From: Brachycybe producta
Lineage: Eukaryota; Arthropoda; Diplopoda; Playtdesmida; Andrognathidae
Length of the DNA: 64,000 nucleotides
NCBI GenBank assembly: GCA_036925085.1
Contig: JAUPFP010000047.1
Coordinates: 735,501 to 799,500, forward strand
Reading direction: 5' to 3'
Under the pieces are notes generated by a model. That model worked only from the letters and a program-made list of their open reading frames with translations. It was not told the DNA's origin and did no database searches. Position numbers and translations under genes: made by a program. Positions 20,460 through 29,624 of the stretch are shown piece after piece; the stretch's first letter is position 1, and every line of letters begins with the position of its first letter.

Positions 20460-22027
20460 ACTGGTGCAACACCAGCGGTTGGCTGGAGGCTCTGACTTTC
20501 GTCAGGCACCACTCTAGCAACTTGTCCTTTGGCCGCAGCCTTCGGACAATCCTTCCTCAGGTGACCCATCTGGTTACACCCGAAACAAGGACCTAGTCGC
20601 CGGAGTGAATCTCCTGTACGGTCCGCACTTCGAGGCGTTGCCGCCGGCTGACCTCCGCCAGAGCCCGCCTGCTTCTTCTTCTTGCCTCCGGTCTTGGCTC
20701 CTGCTTTGTCCGACTTGGACGGTGCAGCAGCCTTCGCACCCGTTTGGCCTGAAGATGACGCCTTGGCAGCGCTCCCAGAGCTAGCCGTGGTTCCGGAGGA
20801 CGGAGCGTTAGCCCGGTCCTGGGGAACCCCTCTTGTACGGGTAGGTAATTTACCTACCAGAAGCAAATCGGCTTCTACCAGCTGTGCCTTTCGGGCATAT
20901 GCCCCCACCGTACCGGCCTTACAACCGATCAACTGATCGGTGATGGCCGTCTGGAGTTTCCGTTTGAAGCGAATGAGCCGACAGCTCTCGTCTTCGCCCG
21001 GAGACACTCGGTCGGACAGTTCCAAGAACCGCCAGTAGAATGCCTGTACAGACTCGGTAGCCCCCTGTTTCATTGACTCAAATTCACCGAAACAGAGGCG
21101 AGCCTGGTTACTTGTGCTGAAGCGGCTACGCATAGCGTCCTTCAGCTCCATCCAGGTCAGGTCCGGAAGAGTTTCCACCAACGTGGCGTAATACTCTTCC
21201 GCCGGACCGTCCAGCAGAAACGTAAAGAAACTGCATCGGGACTCGTCTGTCCAGCGCTGAGCTCGGGCTTTCGCTTCGAACTTGCGGAGAAAAGGCGTCA
21301 AGTCCTCTCTGCCGTCGTAACGAGCAAAAGAGTGGACCGGGTTAAAGAACCCGAACGCCTGAACCTCCGCTGGAACCGCTGGAGAGGGCGTCCAAGCAGC
21401 GGCGCTAACCCTGCGAGGTTGCCTGCTCCGGTTCCCCGAAACGTCAGACTCGGACTCAGCTTCCGAGGGGACCATCATCTGAACCCTCGGCTGCTGTCCG
21501 GGTACAGCAGGAGCTCCCCGGCCAAGTCCCCGAGGAGACGGCCTGGGTGCTACCCGTGGAGGTACCCACCGGGGAAGTACCGGTGGTTCCTCTCCCCGTG
21601 CGCCTTCACGCACGGGCGACCGTGAGAACCGAGGTGCCACCCTCGGCTCAACCGACGACCGGGACAGTCGTCCTTCCAACCGAAGGACATCTATCCCGTA
21701 AGCAATCTCAACGAGTTGCTGCTCGGATAGCCCGGCCAAAAAGGCCCGGCCCTCACGTGCAGTCTCCTCCGGGATTTCCACCATATCCCTACGGGGAAGA
21801 TCGCCACGTCCAACCGGACGGGCGACGGTGGAAACTTGGACAACCGGCCGTGGCCGATCGTCCTCCCCGGTGAGATCACCTTCGGACTCACTGTCTTCTA
21901 CCAGGTATTCTCCCGGACGGACGTCACGGCGGCGTTTCCGCACCGTGACCCAGTCCTCCGGGAAATCCCTGTCCACGCTTCCGCTATGCTCCTCTGTCTC
22001 CAGAGGCACACCGCCTTCCGCCCCCAA
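20345..22027 (-). CDS. gag: E1 gag: capsid and CCHC nucleocapsid
   Basis: 560 codons. The N-terminal third is charged and Pro/Arg-rich, probably disordered. A Ty3-type capsid core lies at about 225-390 with the F-x3-L-x-G-x-A-x2-Y/W and Q-x-F-Y-W-R-F-L-E-L motifs. A Ser/Ala/Lys/Gly linker leads to one CCHC zinc knuckle at C481, C484, H489 and C494. Gag packages element RNA into virus-like particles. The chosen start is the first Met of the frame after a 0.7-kb leader. The stop sits inside the frameshift hairpin, so gag-pol is made by a -1 shift. Confidence 0.93.
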   Translation of the reverse strand: MGAEGGVPLETEEHSGSVDRDFPEDWVTVRKRRRDVRPGEYLVEDSESEGDLTGEDDRPRPVVQVSTVARPVGRGDLPRRDMVEIPEETAREGRAFLAGLSEQQLVEIAYGIDVLRLEGRLSRSSVEPRVAPRFSRSPVREGARGEEPPVLPRWVPPRVAPRPSPRGLGRGAPAVPGQQPRVQMMVPSEAESESDVSGNRSRQPRRVSAAAWTPSPAVPAEVQAFGFFNPVHSFARYDGREDLTPFLRKFEAKARAQRWTDESRCSFFTFLLDGPAEEYYATLVETLPDLTWMELKDAMRSRFSTSNQARLCFGEFESMKQGATESVQAFYWRFLELSDRVSPGEDESCRLIRFKRKLQTAITDQLIGCKAGTVGAYARKAQLVEADLLLVGKLPTRTRGVPQDRANAPSSGTTASSGSAAKASSSGQTGAKAAAPSKSDKAGAKTGGKKKKQAGSGGGQPAATPRSADRTGDSLRRLGPCFGCNQMGHLRKDCPKAAAKGQVARVVPDESQSLQPTAGVAPVWLEGRKYLATVHDGQFYYRLVEDEERSSLNRRRSPPN

Positions 22028-22195
22028 GGGGTCGGTCGACTACGCGGCCGCATAATTCTAAACCCGCATCTACTCCAAGTTCCCGACCTCCCGTCGGTAC
22101 TTTTGGGGCTGGCTCCATTTTTCACCGTAAATGAACGGTAAAATCCGGACAAAGCCACCAGATCTTGGGTTTCCACCGTCGAAAACGGTAAACTC

Positions 22196-22637
22196 ACGGA
22201 CAAAAGTCCGTAAAATACCGTTACGAACGGATGGGACCGTGCAAAACCGCGGTATCACGGACAAAAGTCCGTGTCCCACGGTGAAGAACGGTCAGAGTTT
22301 GACTTCACCGGTTTCGACCGCGGTATAACGGACAAAAGTCCGTCTCACGGTGTACTTCACGGTAAAAGACCTTTTACCACTTTCTACCGCGGATCACCGG
22401 ACAACAGTCCGTACCCCACGGTGTACTTGCGGTAAAAATACCGTACATTACCGAAAACCACGGTACCACGGACCGTAGTCCGTGCCCCACGGTAATTCGA
22501 CGGTACCAATACGGTTACCGACGGTAAATTTACCGTTAACCACGGTACAACGGACCAGAGTCCGTTCCCCACGGTAAACAACGGTAAATCTACGGTGAAA
22601 CGGTGGTTTCCGCCGCTGTCCCACGGACCAAAGTCCG
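22196..22637. repeat. E1 leader: seven GGAC/GTCC hairpins
   Basis: Perfect short hairpins with arms CGGAC/GTCCG (most ACGGAC/GTCCGT) and 4-nt loops occur at 22196, 22257, 22328, 22398, 22468, 22550 and 22624. They are spaced 61-82 bases apart. Loops on the sense (minus) strand are UUUU three times, then UGUU, UACG, UCUG and UUUG. Arms are conserved while loops vary, which argues for selection on structure. Confidence 0.85.
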
Positions 22638-22727
22638 CGCCCAGTGACGTACTTTCACCGCACGGTGATTCGACCGACTTAACGGTCGAATACACGGTAA
22701 ATCACCGTGCGAGAGGCGGGGTACAGG

Positions 22728-22745
22728 TACCCGGCGCCTCCACCA
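22728..22745 (-). promoter_or_regulatory. E1 primer-binding site (tRNA-Ala-like)
   Basis: Sense sequence TGGTGGAGGCGCCGGGTA starts two bases after the 5' LTR. Metazoan tRNA-Ala 3' ends (…CCGGCACCTCCA plus CCA, from general knowledge) would pair with about 15 of the first 16 bases, with one mismatch. Confidence 0.75.
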
Positions 22746-22747
22746 AT

Positions 22748-23547
22748 TGTAACGTCCCGCCGGACCGTCACAATACCCCAGTAAGCAAACCCCAAAAACG
22801 GCGTTAAACTTACCGCACAACCGGCTCCTCACGGGGACGGGACCGTACCCGTAGCCGTCTCCCACACGGTGCTCCTGGGTTGTGCCGGCTCCACGGAGCC
22901 ACTCCCGACGGACACGACGAAAGACCACGCCGCCACGCCGAGAATATCGCGGTAGAACACCGGTTCTACCGCGAGCCGACACGAGAACCGGCCGAAACAA
23001 GTCGGTAATAGGACGGTGGTGATTTCCCCAAACCAGAAACCCACCCCCCTCGCGATACTCCCCAAGAAAAGACACGACACAGTAGTAAGATGATAAAAGT
23101 GATTTAATTACACTTACGATGTGTGATGAGTAAAATGATGGCAGTAATTATATTTACACAACTTTGCTGGATACCTTATCCAGCCAAGCCCCCATAAATA
23201 TATATACAAAGCAAAGGCCAACAGGCCAAAGGCACAAAAGATGAAGTCAGAAGCACTGGCCAGTGGAGGTCTACCTGACCTCCACCCACAGGTCTAGTCT
23301 TGATAGCTGCCTACAACCAACTGCCCAGATCCTGTGGTTGACTAGGCCACAGGAAACCTCCAGGCAACTCCACCTGGAGGGGACAGAGGTCACTACTGAC
23401 CTCTCACCCATAGACTTCATGGTGAGAGGTCTGCTGGCACCAAAATGGCGTCCGTCCCAACAGCCTACTGTAGCTGTCAGGCAGACCACCATAGGGAAAT
23501 TCGTCTGCTCCATCAAAATTAAAATTGGAGCAGACCAGGTTGCCACA
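22748..23547 (-). repeat. E1 5' LTR
   Basis: 800 bp, the right-hand copy, with a TATA-like ATATATATTTAT stretch at about 23193-23206 on the minus strand. It ends at the AATT target duplication. Confidence 0.95.
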
Positions 23548-23597
23548 AATTCGTCACAGTATTTTGAAAAGATATTTCTGGAGGTAATGGTCTCTAA
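23548..23597. mobile_element. MITE family A, copy 2, right terminus
   Basis: AGTATTTTGAAAAGATATTT then CTGGAGGTAATGGTCTCT is the missing end of the copy that starts at 9506. E1 is therefore inserted within this MITE. Confidence 0.7.
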
Positions 23598-23844
23598 CTA
23601 ACAGGTGTGGCCACCGTTCAAAATGTCTGTGTATTGTCGGCTATTGTTTCTTCATGATTCCATATCGCAGTAAGTGCCAGCAGTAAACGCAACTAGGCTA
23701 CTTATCAAGAGCATGCCAACAATAATTCAAAGACTGCAGTTACTACTAGCACTTAACTAGTATTGGCGATTGCTGAATGCAGTTTAACATTTTGCAACAT
23801 GTGAAATTACCGAATTTTGAACCACAAAGTTGTGGATCAGTATA

Positions 23845-23901
23845 CATTATCAGAATTATGCTGCATTATCAGAATTATGCTGCATTATCAGAATTATGCT
23901 G
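23845..23901. repeat. 19-bp tandem repeat, three units
   Basis: CATTATCAGAATTATGCTG three times without change, followed by a broken CATTCTCA unit. Confidence 0.9.
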
Positions 23902-25854
23902 CATTCTCACCCTATTCTGATTTGTATTTAAATTTTAAACAGATCAAAGTGGATGAAATCGTGAAATGTCGCTTATAAACGCGGCATTAGACTGACATCT
24001 TTGTGGAGTTTTTTTTAAACATAATGGTTTTAAGACTAAGAAAAAGAAGAAGAAAAAAAAAACGTAAAAATTCCCTCTTTTAGGGTTATATATGGAGAAA
24101 TTCAAAGCATGACTTGATGAAATGATGACGTTAGGGTGGGAGGGGGGGGGGGGTGGAGAACTAAAACAGCAAAAAATTGGATTATTAAAATATGCTTATT
24201 AGGCCTACTATATGTTTATATTATTTTTGGAAGGGGGGGGGGGGGGTTTCTAAAACATAGTTCAGCTTTGAAACTGGTAGACAATTTTCTTGCATATTTA
24301 TAACTATACTTTAGAATGATAACACAAGTTAGTTAATGTTGTTTGGCAATTGTAGCAGACAATCACAATTCAAGTCATACATTTCGTAACTTTTTCTTTA
24401 ATTATTATTGCTCAGAAGTGTTATGATTATATTTATTACGATTTCCTTATGATTACTCTCACTTTTTTGAAGTGGCGAAAACAGCAAACAAGTGCCGTTT
24501 GTTATCACCACTGCAGCATTTCACTTTATTTTTATTTTAGGGGGAAATTAACCAAAATGAATTATATCTAAATCAATATGAAATGTTGAAGGATGCATTT
24601 TAGTACATAGTCTCATCTAACCGGACTAACTTAAATCCTGAGCGAATTTCTTATTTTTCACTGTGAAACTTGACAACAGGTTCTTAGCAAGAGTAGCGAG
24701 TAGTGACAAGTGTTTCACATCTGCAGTCATGACATACAGTTTTATATATGGGCAACAAAATAAAACTATATATATATAAAAAACACAGTTGGACTATCTA
24801 ATCAAATTAGCTAGTCAATTTGCTATTTTAGTCATTGTTTTTTAGAGTTAGAATTTATAGGACAATAACAATTTTTTTGACGACCAATTCTTAAAATATG
24901 GCCCCTTAGGTCATGTAGATTTAATTCATTTAATCAAATTTTAGATAGCACTCCCACAATCAAGTTTGAACAAACAAACCATACATAGGATTATGTGACA
25001 ATGGAGGGAGTTTACCGATTAGTAGGCCTATACTAGGTTATTTTTATTCCTTGAAACTCACAAAACAAATACCATCGATTATATTTCCAATATGGTATGG
25101 CGTTATAACAGTTGAGTAGTTCCACATGATGATGCCATAGTGACGCAAAATCTACTTTACGCTTTTCTGAGGGATTTTCATTCGTTGACCACGACTTGAC
25201 CACTTGCTGCCAGGTACACTTCTCAATTTGTACTCTAGGCCCTACTTTACTATCTTGAGACTTACTCGAAAAACGTGAGATTTTTTTTTTCGAATTGATG
25301 CTGTTGTCGAGGCAATAGGCAATAACAGTAAACAGCTTATGTTGCTTTTTTCATTCTGTTTCATAAAGATCACTCATCACCATGTCTTACCAATTACAGC
25401 ATAACCTTGTGCTGATAGAAATAATGGAATTAACATTTGTCTGCATCACAGAAAATTGATTTCTTTATATGGAAACATTCTGTCATGCTTTCTTCTGCTG
25501 TTCTTGGTGTGTGGCCGCTACTAGTTTATTAACTATTATTTATTACTAATTAAAGTATATGACTGACACTTTTCTGTGTAAACGGTTTTTTAATCAAGAG
25601 GCACTGGTAAGCAAATTCGTCTTTGGTTGCACAATACAGTCCCACAATGAATAAGTTTAAATCTGTAGTCACAACACTGTAACTTGAAGCTTGTGATGTC
25701 AGATGAAGGTACAACTACATAGGCGAATAGACTACTTTGTGTGTGTGAAAAAATTGCAAGCCAAGCACCAACCTTTTAATTAGCAAGCTAACTTGTATTA
25801 CTGCATGTCACATTTGTACATACGCATATTGCGCATGCTACTATCTAAACGCTA

Positions 25855-26120
25855 CTATCTAAAAGTTCTAAAGATGTCTCAGGAGCACTCAGCTGGCCCT
25901 ATAAGTCCTAAAAAGCTTAGAAAAAGGCAAGGATTCAAGAATTTTTAAAATTCGAACAAATGGGTCAAAAACCAATTCTATAGACTTGGCTTTTTTTTTT
26001 CAGAAATGGCCAAAAGTTGAAAAATATTTTAATGCTCTAAAAGCTCTAAAAATGTCTCAGAAGTGCTCAACTTCCCCTATAAGTCCCAAAAACCTTGGAA
26101 AAGGACAAGAATTCAAGAAA
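25855..26120. repeat. Local duplication of a dispersed repeat
   Basis: Two copies of a segment with CTCTAAAAGTT/AGCTCTAAAA, ATGTCTCAG, CTATAAGTCC and AAGGATTCAAGAA or GACAAGAATTCAAGAAA. The linking text CAGAAATGGCCAAAAGTTGA also appears near 58612 and, diverged, near 63340. This suggests an interspersed family. Confidence 0.5.
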
Positions 26121-26250
26121 CCCTCTGATGTCGTGTCAGTGGTAACTATTATACTGTAACCTTTCACCGCTAGATGGTAGCGCATACATCTGTTATAATG
26201 TATACTCCCTATTCCAAAATCCCCTGCTTATGAAGGGGATATATATATAT

Positions 26251-27099
26251 TGTAACATCCCCGTTTCCGTAGGGTTAGTAGAGAGATCTCTACTAGCCAT
26301 CTAGAAGTGTCGAATGGATGTTGATGATTAAGTCTTTCGGTCTATTGGCTCCTGTGTTGCTACTTAACCACCAGGGACACAAGGGTCGGTACCTCAGGAG
26401 ACCTGTGGTAGAGAATATTGTAGAGATGTCGTCTTACACTCGGCTGCTGGAGACTTCGTTGTCCGGTGGAAACATCGGCTACGTGGCGGCTATAATCCTA
26501 AGTCCCACTCCCATAAAATGACTGAGTCCACACATTGAATTCGTATGATGAAAATGCTCTTTTATTCAATAAACAGAGAGTCCTGTAGATTGAGAGATAT
26601 CGCATCGGTCTTAAGCATAAAGACGGTCTGTCCGATCTGCCTGATCTATCCGATCTGTCTCTCTCAATCTACAACCTCTTGTATTTATACTCAAAATACA
26701 ATACAAACATCTGATTATGATAACAAAGGCTCCAGGTGTGTCCAAGTCTCTTGGACACACTCGGACCTAGAAGTGAACTATCACTTGACAAGAAAACGAA
26801 AACATCTATAAGATGTATAAATTATAACAATACAGAAGGATGTACGATCATCCTCCTATTAACAATTTGTAAAGATTCTCACGTCCAAAAGTTCTGCATC
26901 GATGGTTCTTCTAGGATCTATCCTATTAACCATCGATGTAGTACTTTTGGGCTATTCTTCTCATCTTTGGAGGGCAGGGAGTCATCGTCGTAATGACCTC
27001 CCGGCCACCCCCAAGCATGAGGTGAGAACCTTTCATCGATACACTTGATTACAGGGTGTTTACAAAAACGGACGAATTCCAAACGGTGAATTCGTTACA
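26251..27099 (-). repeat. E2 3' LTR
   Basis: 849 bp with the same sequence as 36843-37691. In sense order: TATA-like GTATAAATAC (26682-26689) then AATAAA (26561-26566), giving a U3-R-U5 layout. Confidence 0.97.
26561..26566 (-). promoter_or_regulatory. E2 3' LTR poly(A) signal
   Basis: AATAAA in sense orientation, 120 bases downstream of the TATA-like box, as expected at the end of R. Confidence 0.6.
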
Positions 27100-27107
27100 C
27101 CCCCCAA
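27100..27107 (-). promoter_or_regulatory. E2 polypurine tract
   Basis: Six G residues (sense TTGGGGGG) abut the TGTAAC start of the 3' LTR. Confidence 0.6.
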
Positions 27108-27497
27108 CTAGTTTAAGAGTACGTCCCTGTACTCTCAAAAAGTTAACTATTGAAAATACCCGTTGGTATGAAAATCTATACGATAAAAATTATAATCCCG
27201 TTGGATGATAAAATTTAAAAATCACAACTCGTGATATTAATAGCATCTCGCTATTTTAAAAATTCCCGCTCGGAATTGAAACAATTCTAAAAATTGACAA
27301 ATAGGCGAAAGCCTATCAAATTACAAAAGGGACAATCCCCTAATATAAAAACTTCTATAAAAACGCAGGCAACTGCCCTAAAAACTACGAAAAATAAATA
27401 GACAACGGTCTATAAAAATAAATGCGAACGTGCATTCAAAATACAAAATACAAAAAGTATAAACACAATACTTAAAATACTAATAATCCATGCGGGC
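27108..27497 (-). other. E2 3' non-coding region
   Basis: About 390 bp between the pol-ORF3 stop and the polypurine tract. It is AT-rich, with CTATAAAAA/TTATAAA-type words and no ORF. Confidence 0.6.
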
Positions 27498-29624
27498 CTA
27501 ATATTCTGCCTTGGCCCATCCATGGGCAGGACTCTCGGCACTGGCGAACAGTTCCGCTTCCAGTTGGCTGACGACTCCCGCTGTTCCCTTGTAATGGCGG
27601 CGATTCCGGCGGTTTTCTGCATCGCTGGTGGCATCGTCAAACAACACGTATGGTCGATCGTCGTGGAGAGTTGGCTTCCGTACCGCACGGCCAATGAGGT
27701 TCAGATTCCTCTTCCAGTTGAAGAATCTTTTTATCCAGTCTTGTAATCCCTCATACTCCCGATCCATGGAGATTTCGTCCTCGAAGTAGAACAAGGTGGC
27801 TCCATATTCCTTGGCTCGAACGACGAGCAGGCACAAGTGGTGGCGAACGACTAAGGCCATGAGAAACTTCTCCGGTTCTCCTGGGATCCTATTCTGCGGC
27901 GACACTTCGTTGTAGTCGAATAATCCCAGGTAGAGCTGCCTTCGTGGAGTTCTGTGCCTCTGCCACTGTACAAGGAGGTTATTGAGTAGAACCTCTTCTT
28001 CTCGGACACACCGCTGCGGCTTGGTTGTGGGTTTGGCATCAGGGACCCTCAAGGACTCCGTGGGGGCTCCGGATGGCAACCCCAGACGCTCCTTTACCGA
28101 CTTCTTTTTCGGCACCGCACCGGTCTTTTTCATGGCTATTGTCGACATCTCGGGTTTGGACGCTGTCATCACTCCTACCGACATAGGAGCCGACTTGGAA
28201 GCCCTAGGACTCCCAGGAGCTTCTTCGCCGCCCCTGGTGGTCTTTGTTGGTTCCTGGATCCTGATGTCATCCTTGTAGGTCAAGCCTCGGTCTCTGGGGC
28301 AGACATCTCGGAGCGTCAAACTATCACCCGGAGCCTTGTGAAAGAAACTTTTCACCTCTGTTCTCAAAAGGGTCCTCAGGCCTCTGCTGGGCCGGTTTTG
28401 TTCGACGAGAGGCCTTGGCTGCCTCCAGCGCCGAACTCCGCGGATCAGCAGGTCTTCTGGGAGACCTGAGTTGCCAATGTCCTTCGGAGGGGTCGTTTCT
28501 TTGTGCTCCATGATGCGACTGTCGTACAATATGATTCTCTCGCCATCGTTGGTCTCGTATACATTGTGGATTAGAGACAGTCCCATACGATGGTACCCTA
28601 CAGCCAGGTCGACTAAGTGTTTCAGCTGGGCATTATATCGTGCCCTCAGGCTCTTGGCGATCTCTGGTTCTTCTGTAGTGTTGGTTTTGAGGACCGAAAA
28701 CGTCTTGGTTTCCTCAACAACCATTATGGCCTCAGCGTCGAGATCCATGTGTTCTTCGTCGATGTAGAGCACATCCTCATCTTCATTGTGGTGGCCCGCT
28801 TCTACTTGACTTTGGATGGTCACTATGGGGCCAACAGTGGGGTGCTCCAACACCTGTCGTTTATTGAGGTGAGCCACAGCGGACTCCGTGGGCCCTTCCT
28901 CACGGCGTCGCTTGGCATCCCGATGCCTCTTACTCGGCTTGTTCTTCTTTCGCTCCGAAACCTTGACGGGAGCGACTTCTGCGGCAGGTGGGCTGGTGAG
29001 TGGCACTGGTCGTTTTAGTGACGGCACGGCTACCTTCACTTTTGCTGCTGCTGGCTCTACCAGCTCCATGTAGGCTTTTTCTGCCTGTTTCAGGGCGGCA
29101 CTCTTGCGGACGTATTCGCCTTTTTCGTTCCAGATTTCGTTGACGCTTCGGTGCGGTACTGGAGGTCGGTTCCGACGACTGTGGCGCTCCCAATCTGCAG
29201 GGGTCCACTCGCTGGTGTCGTTCGGATCACTTTCTTTGCCCCATTTTCTTGGTTCTGCGCCTCCGGGAGCAAACTCTCCGGGCTTGATGGCGTTAAAGAA
29301 ATTAGGCTGCCCAGCCCCAATGACTCCTGGCAAAATCTTGGCCTTCTGTTCGGCCTCTTGGCGCTTTGTCATTTTGGGTGCGGCTTCGCAGGTCCACAAT
29401 CCATCGGCGATCTCTTTTTCTAATGCCACTGCTGCTGTATCGAAGATCAGCTTGGATCCGCCTTCTATCGGCACGATGGAGCTTGGTCTGATTTCGTTTT
29501 GCCGTTCAAAATATCGTCCTCTTTTGTGGGCACGACCCTGCAAGGTGGGCCCACGGACACCGTGACCCCAACCTTGCCTGGTAGTGGCCACATCGTCGTA
29601 GAGGTTTTCTAGCGGAGATTGCAT
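27498..29624 (-). other. E2 ORF3 region within the pol frame
   Basis: Residues 1857-2564 of the polyprotein, from an internal ATG at 29624. It shares S-S-I-V-P (1904-1908) and a G-Q-P-x-F-F-x2-I-x-P-G then P-G-G-A-E (1960-1980) block with E3 ORF3. A Lys/Arg cluster lies near 2080-2099 and an acidic patch near 2136-2160. The C-terminal domain starts L-L-N-N (2402-2405), W-Q (2409-2410) and Y-L-G-L-F (2421-2425), then beta strands and a helix to about 2493. It might be made as part of Pol, by cleavage, or from a subgenomic RNA using the internal ATG; the sequence does not decide. Confidence 0.7.

Larger units (their letters stand above)
22028..22747 (-). other. E1 5' leader
   Basis: 0.7 kb between PBS and gag, dense in ACGGT/ACCGT words and hairpins (separate entry). 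It has no credible ORF. By position it is the likely RNA packaging and dimerisation region. Confidence 0.6.
10927..23547 (-). mobile_element. E1: full-length Ty3/gypsy-type LTR retrotransposon with ORF3
   Basis: 12,621 bp on the minus strand, bounded by LTRs of 798 and 800 bp that begin TGTGGC and end GTTACA in element orientation. The target duplication is AATT (10923-10926 and 23548-23551). Order in element orientation: 5' LTR, tRNA-Ala-like PBS, hairpin-rich leader, gag, -1 frameshift signal, pol (PR-RT-RH-IN, order of Ty3/gypsy), post-integrase segment with a membrane helix, ORF3, purine tract, 3' LTR. Pol carries four single-base frame breaks and a UGA after integrase, so this copy is probably dead despite its young LTRs. 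GC content is much higher than in the flanks. Confidence 0.95.
23598..26250. other. Host non-coding DNA with small repeats
   Basis: No gene. A 19-bp tandem repeat (CATTATCAGAATTATGCTG, three units) lies at 23845-23901. Two long G-runs occur near 24142-24153 and 24233-24246. A local repeat with TGTCTCAG/GAGCACTCA and CCCTATAAGTCC blocks occurs twice (about 25860-25935 and 26035-26110). E2 begins at an AT microsatellite at 26240-26250. Confidence 0.6.

Noticed and set aside
26318-26993. Plus-strand frames in the E2 LTR, repeated at 36910-37585
   Set aside because: Identical because the LTRs are identical; antisense to the element and without motifs.
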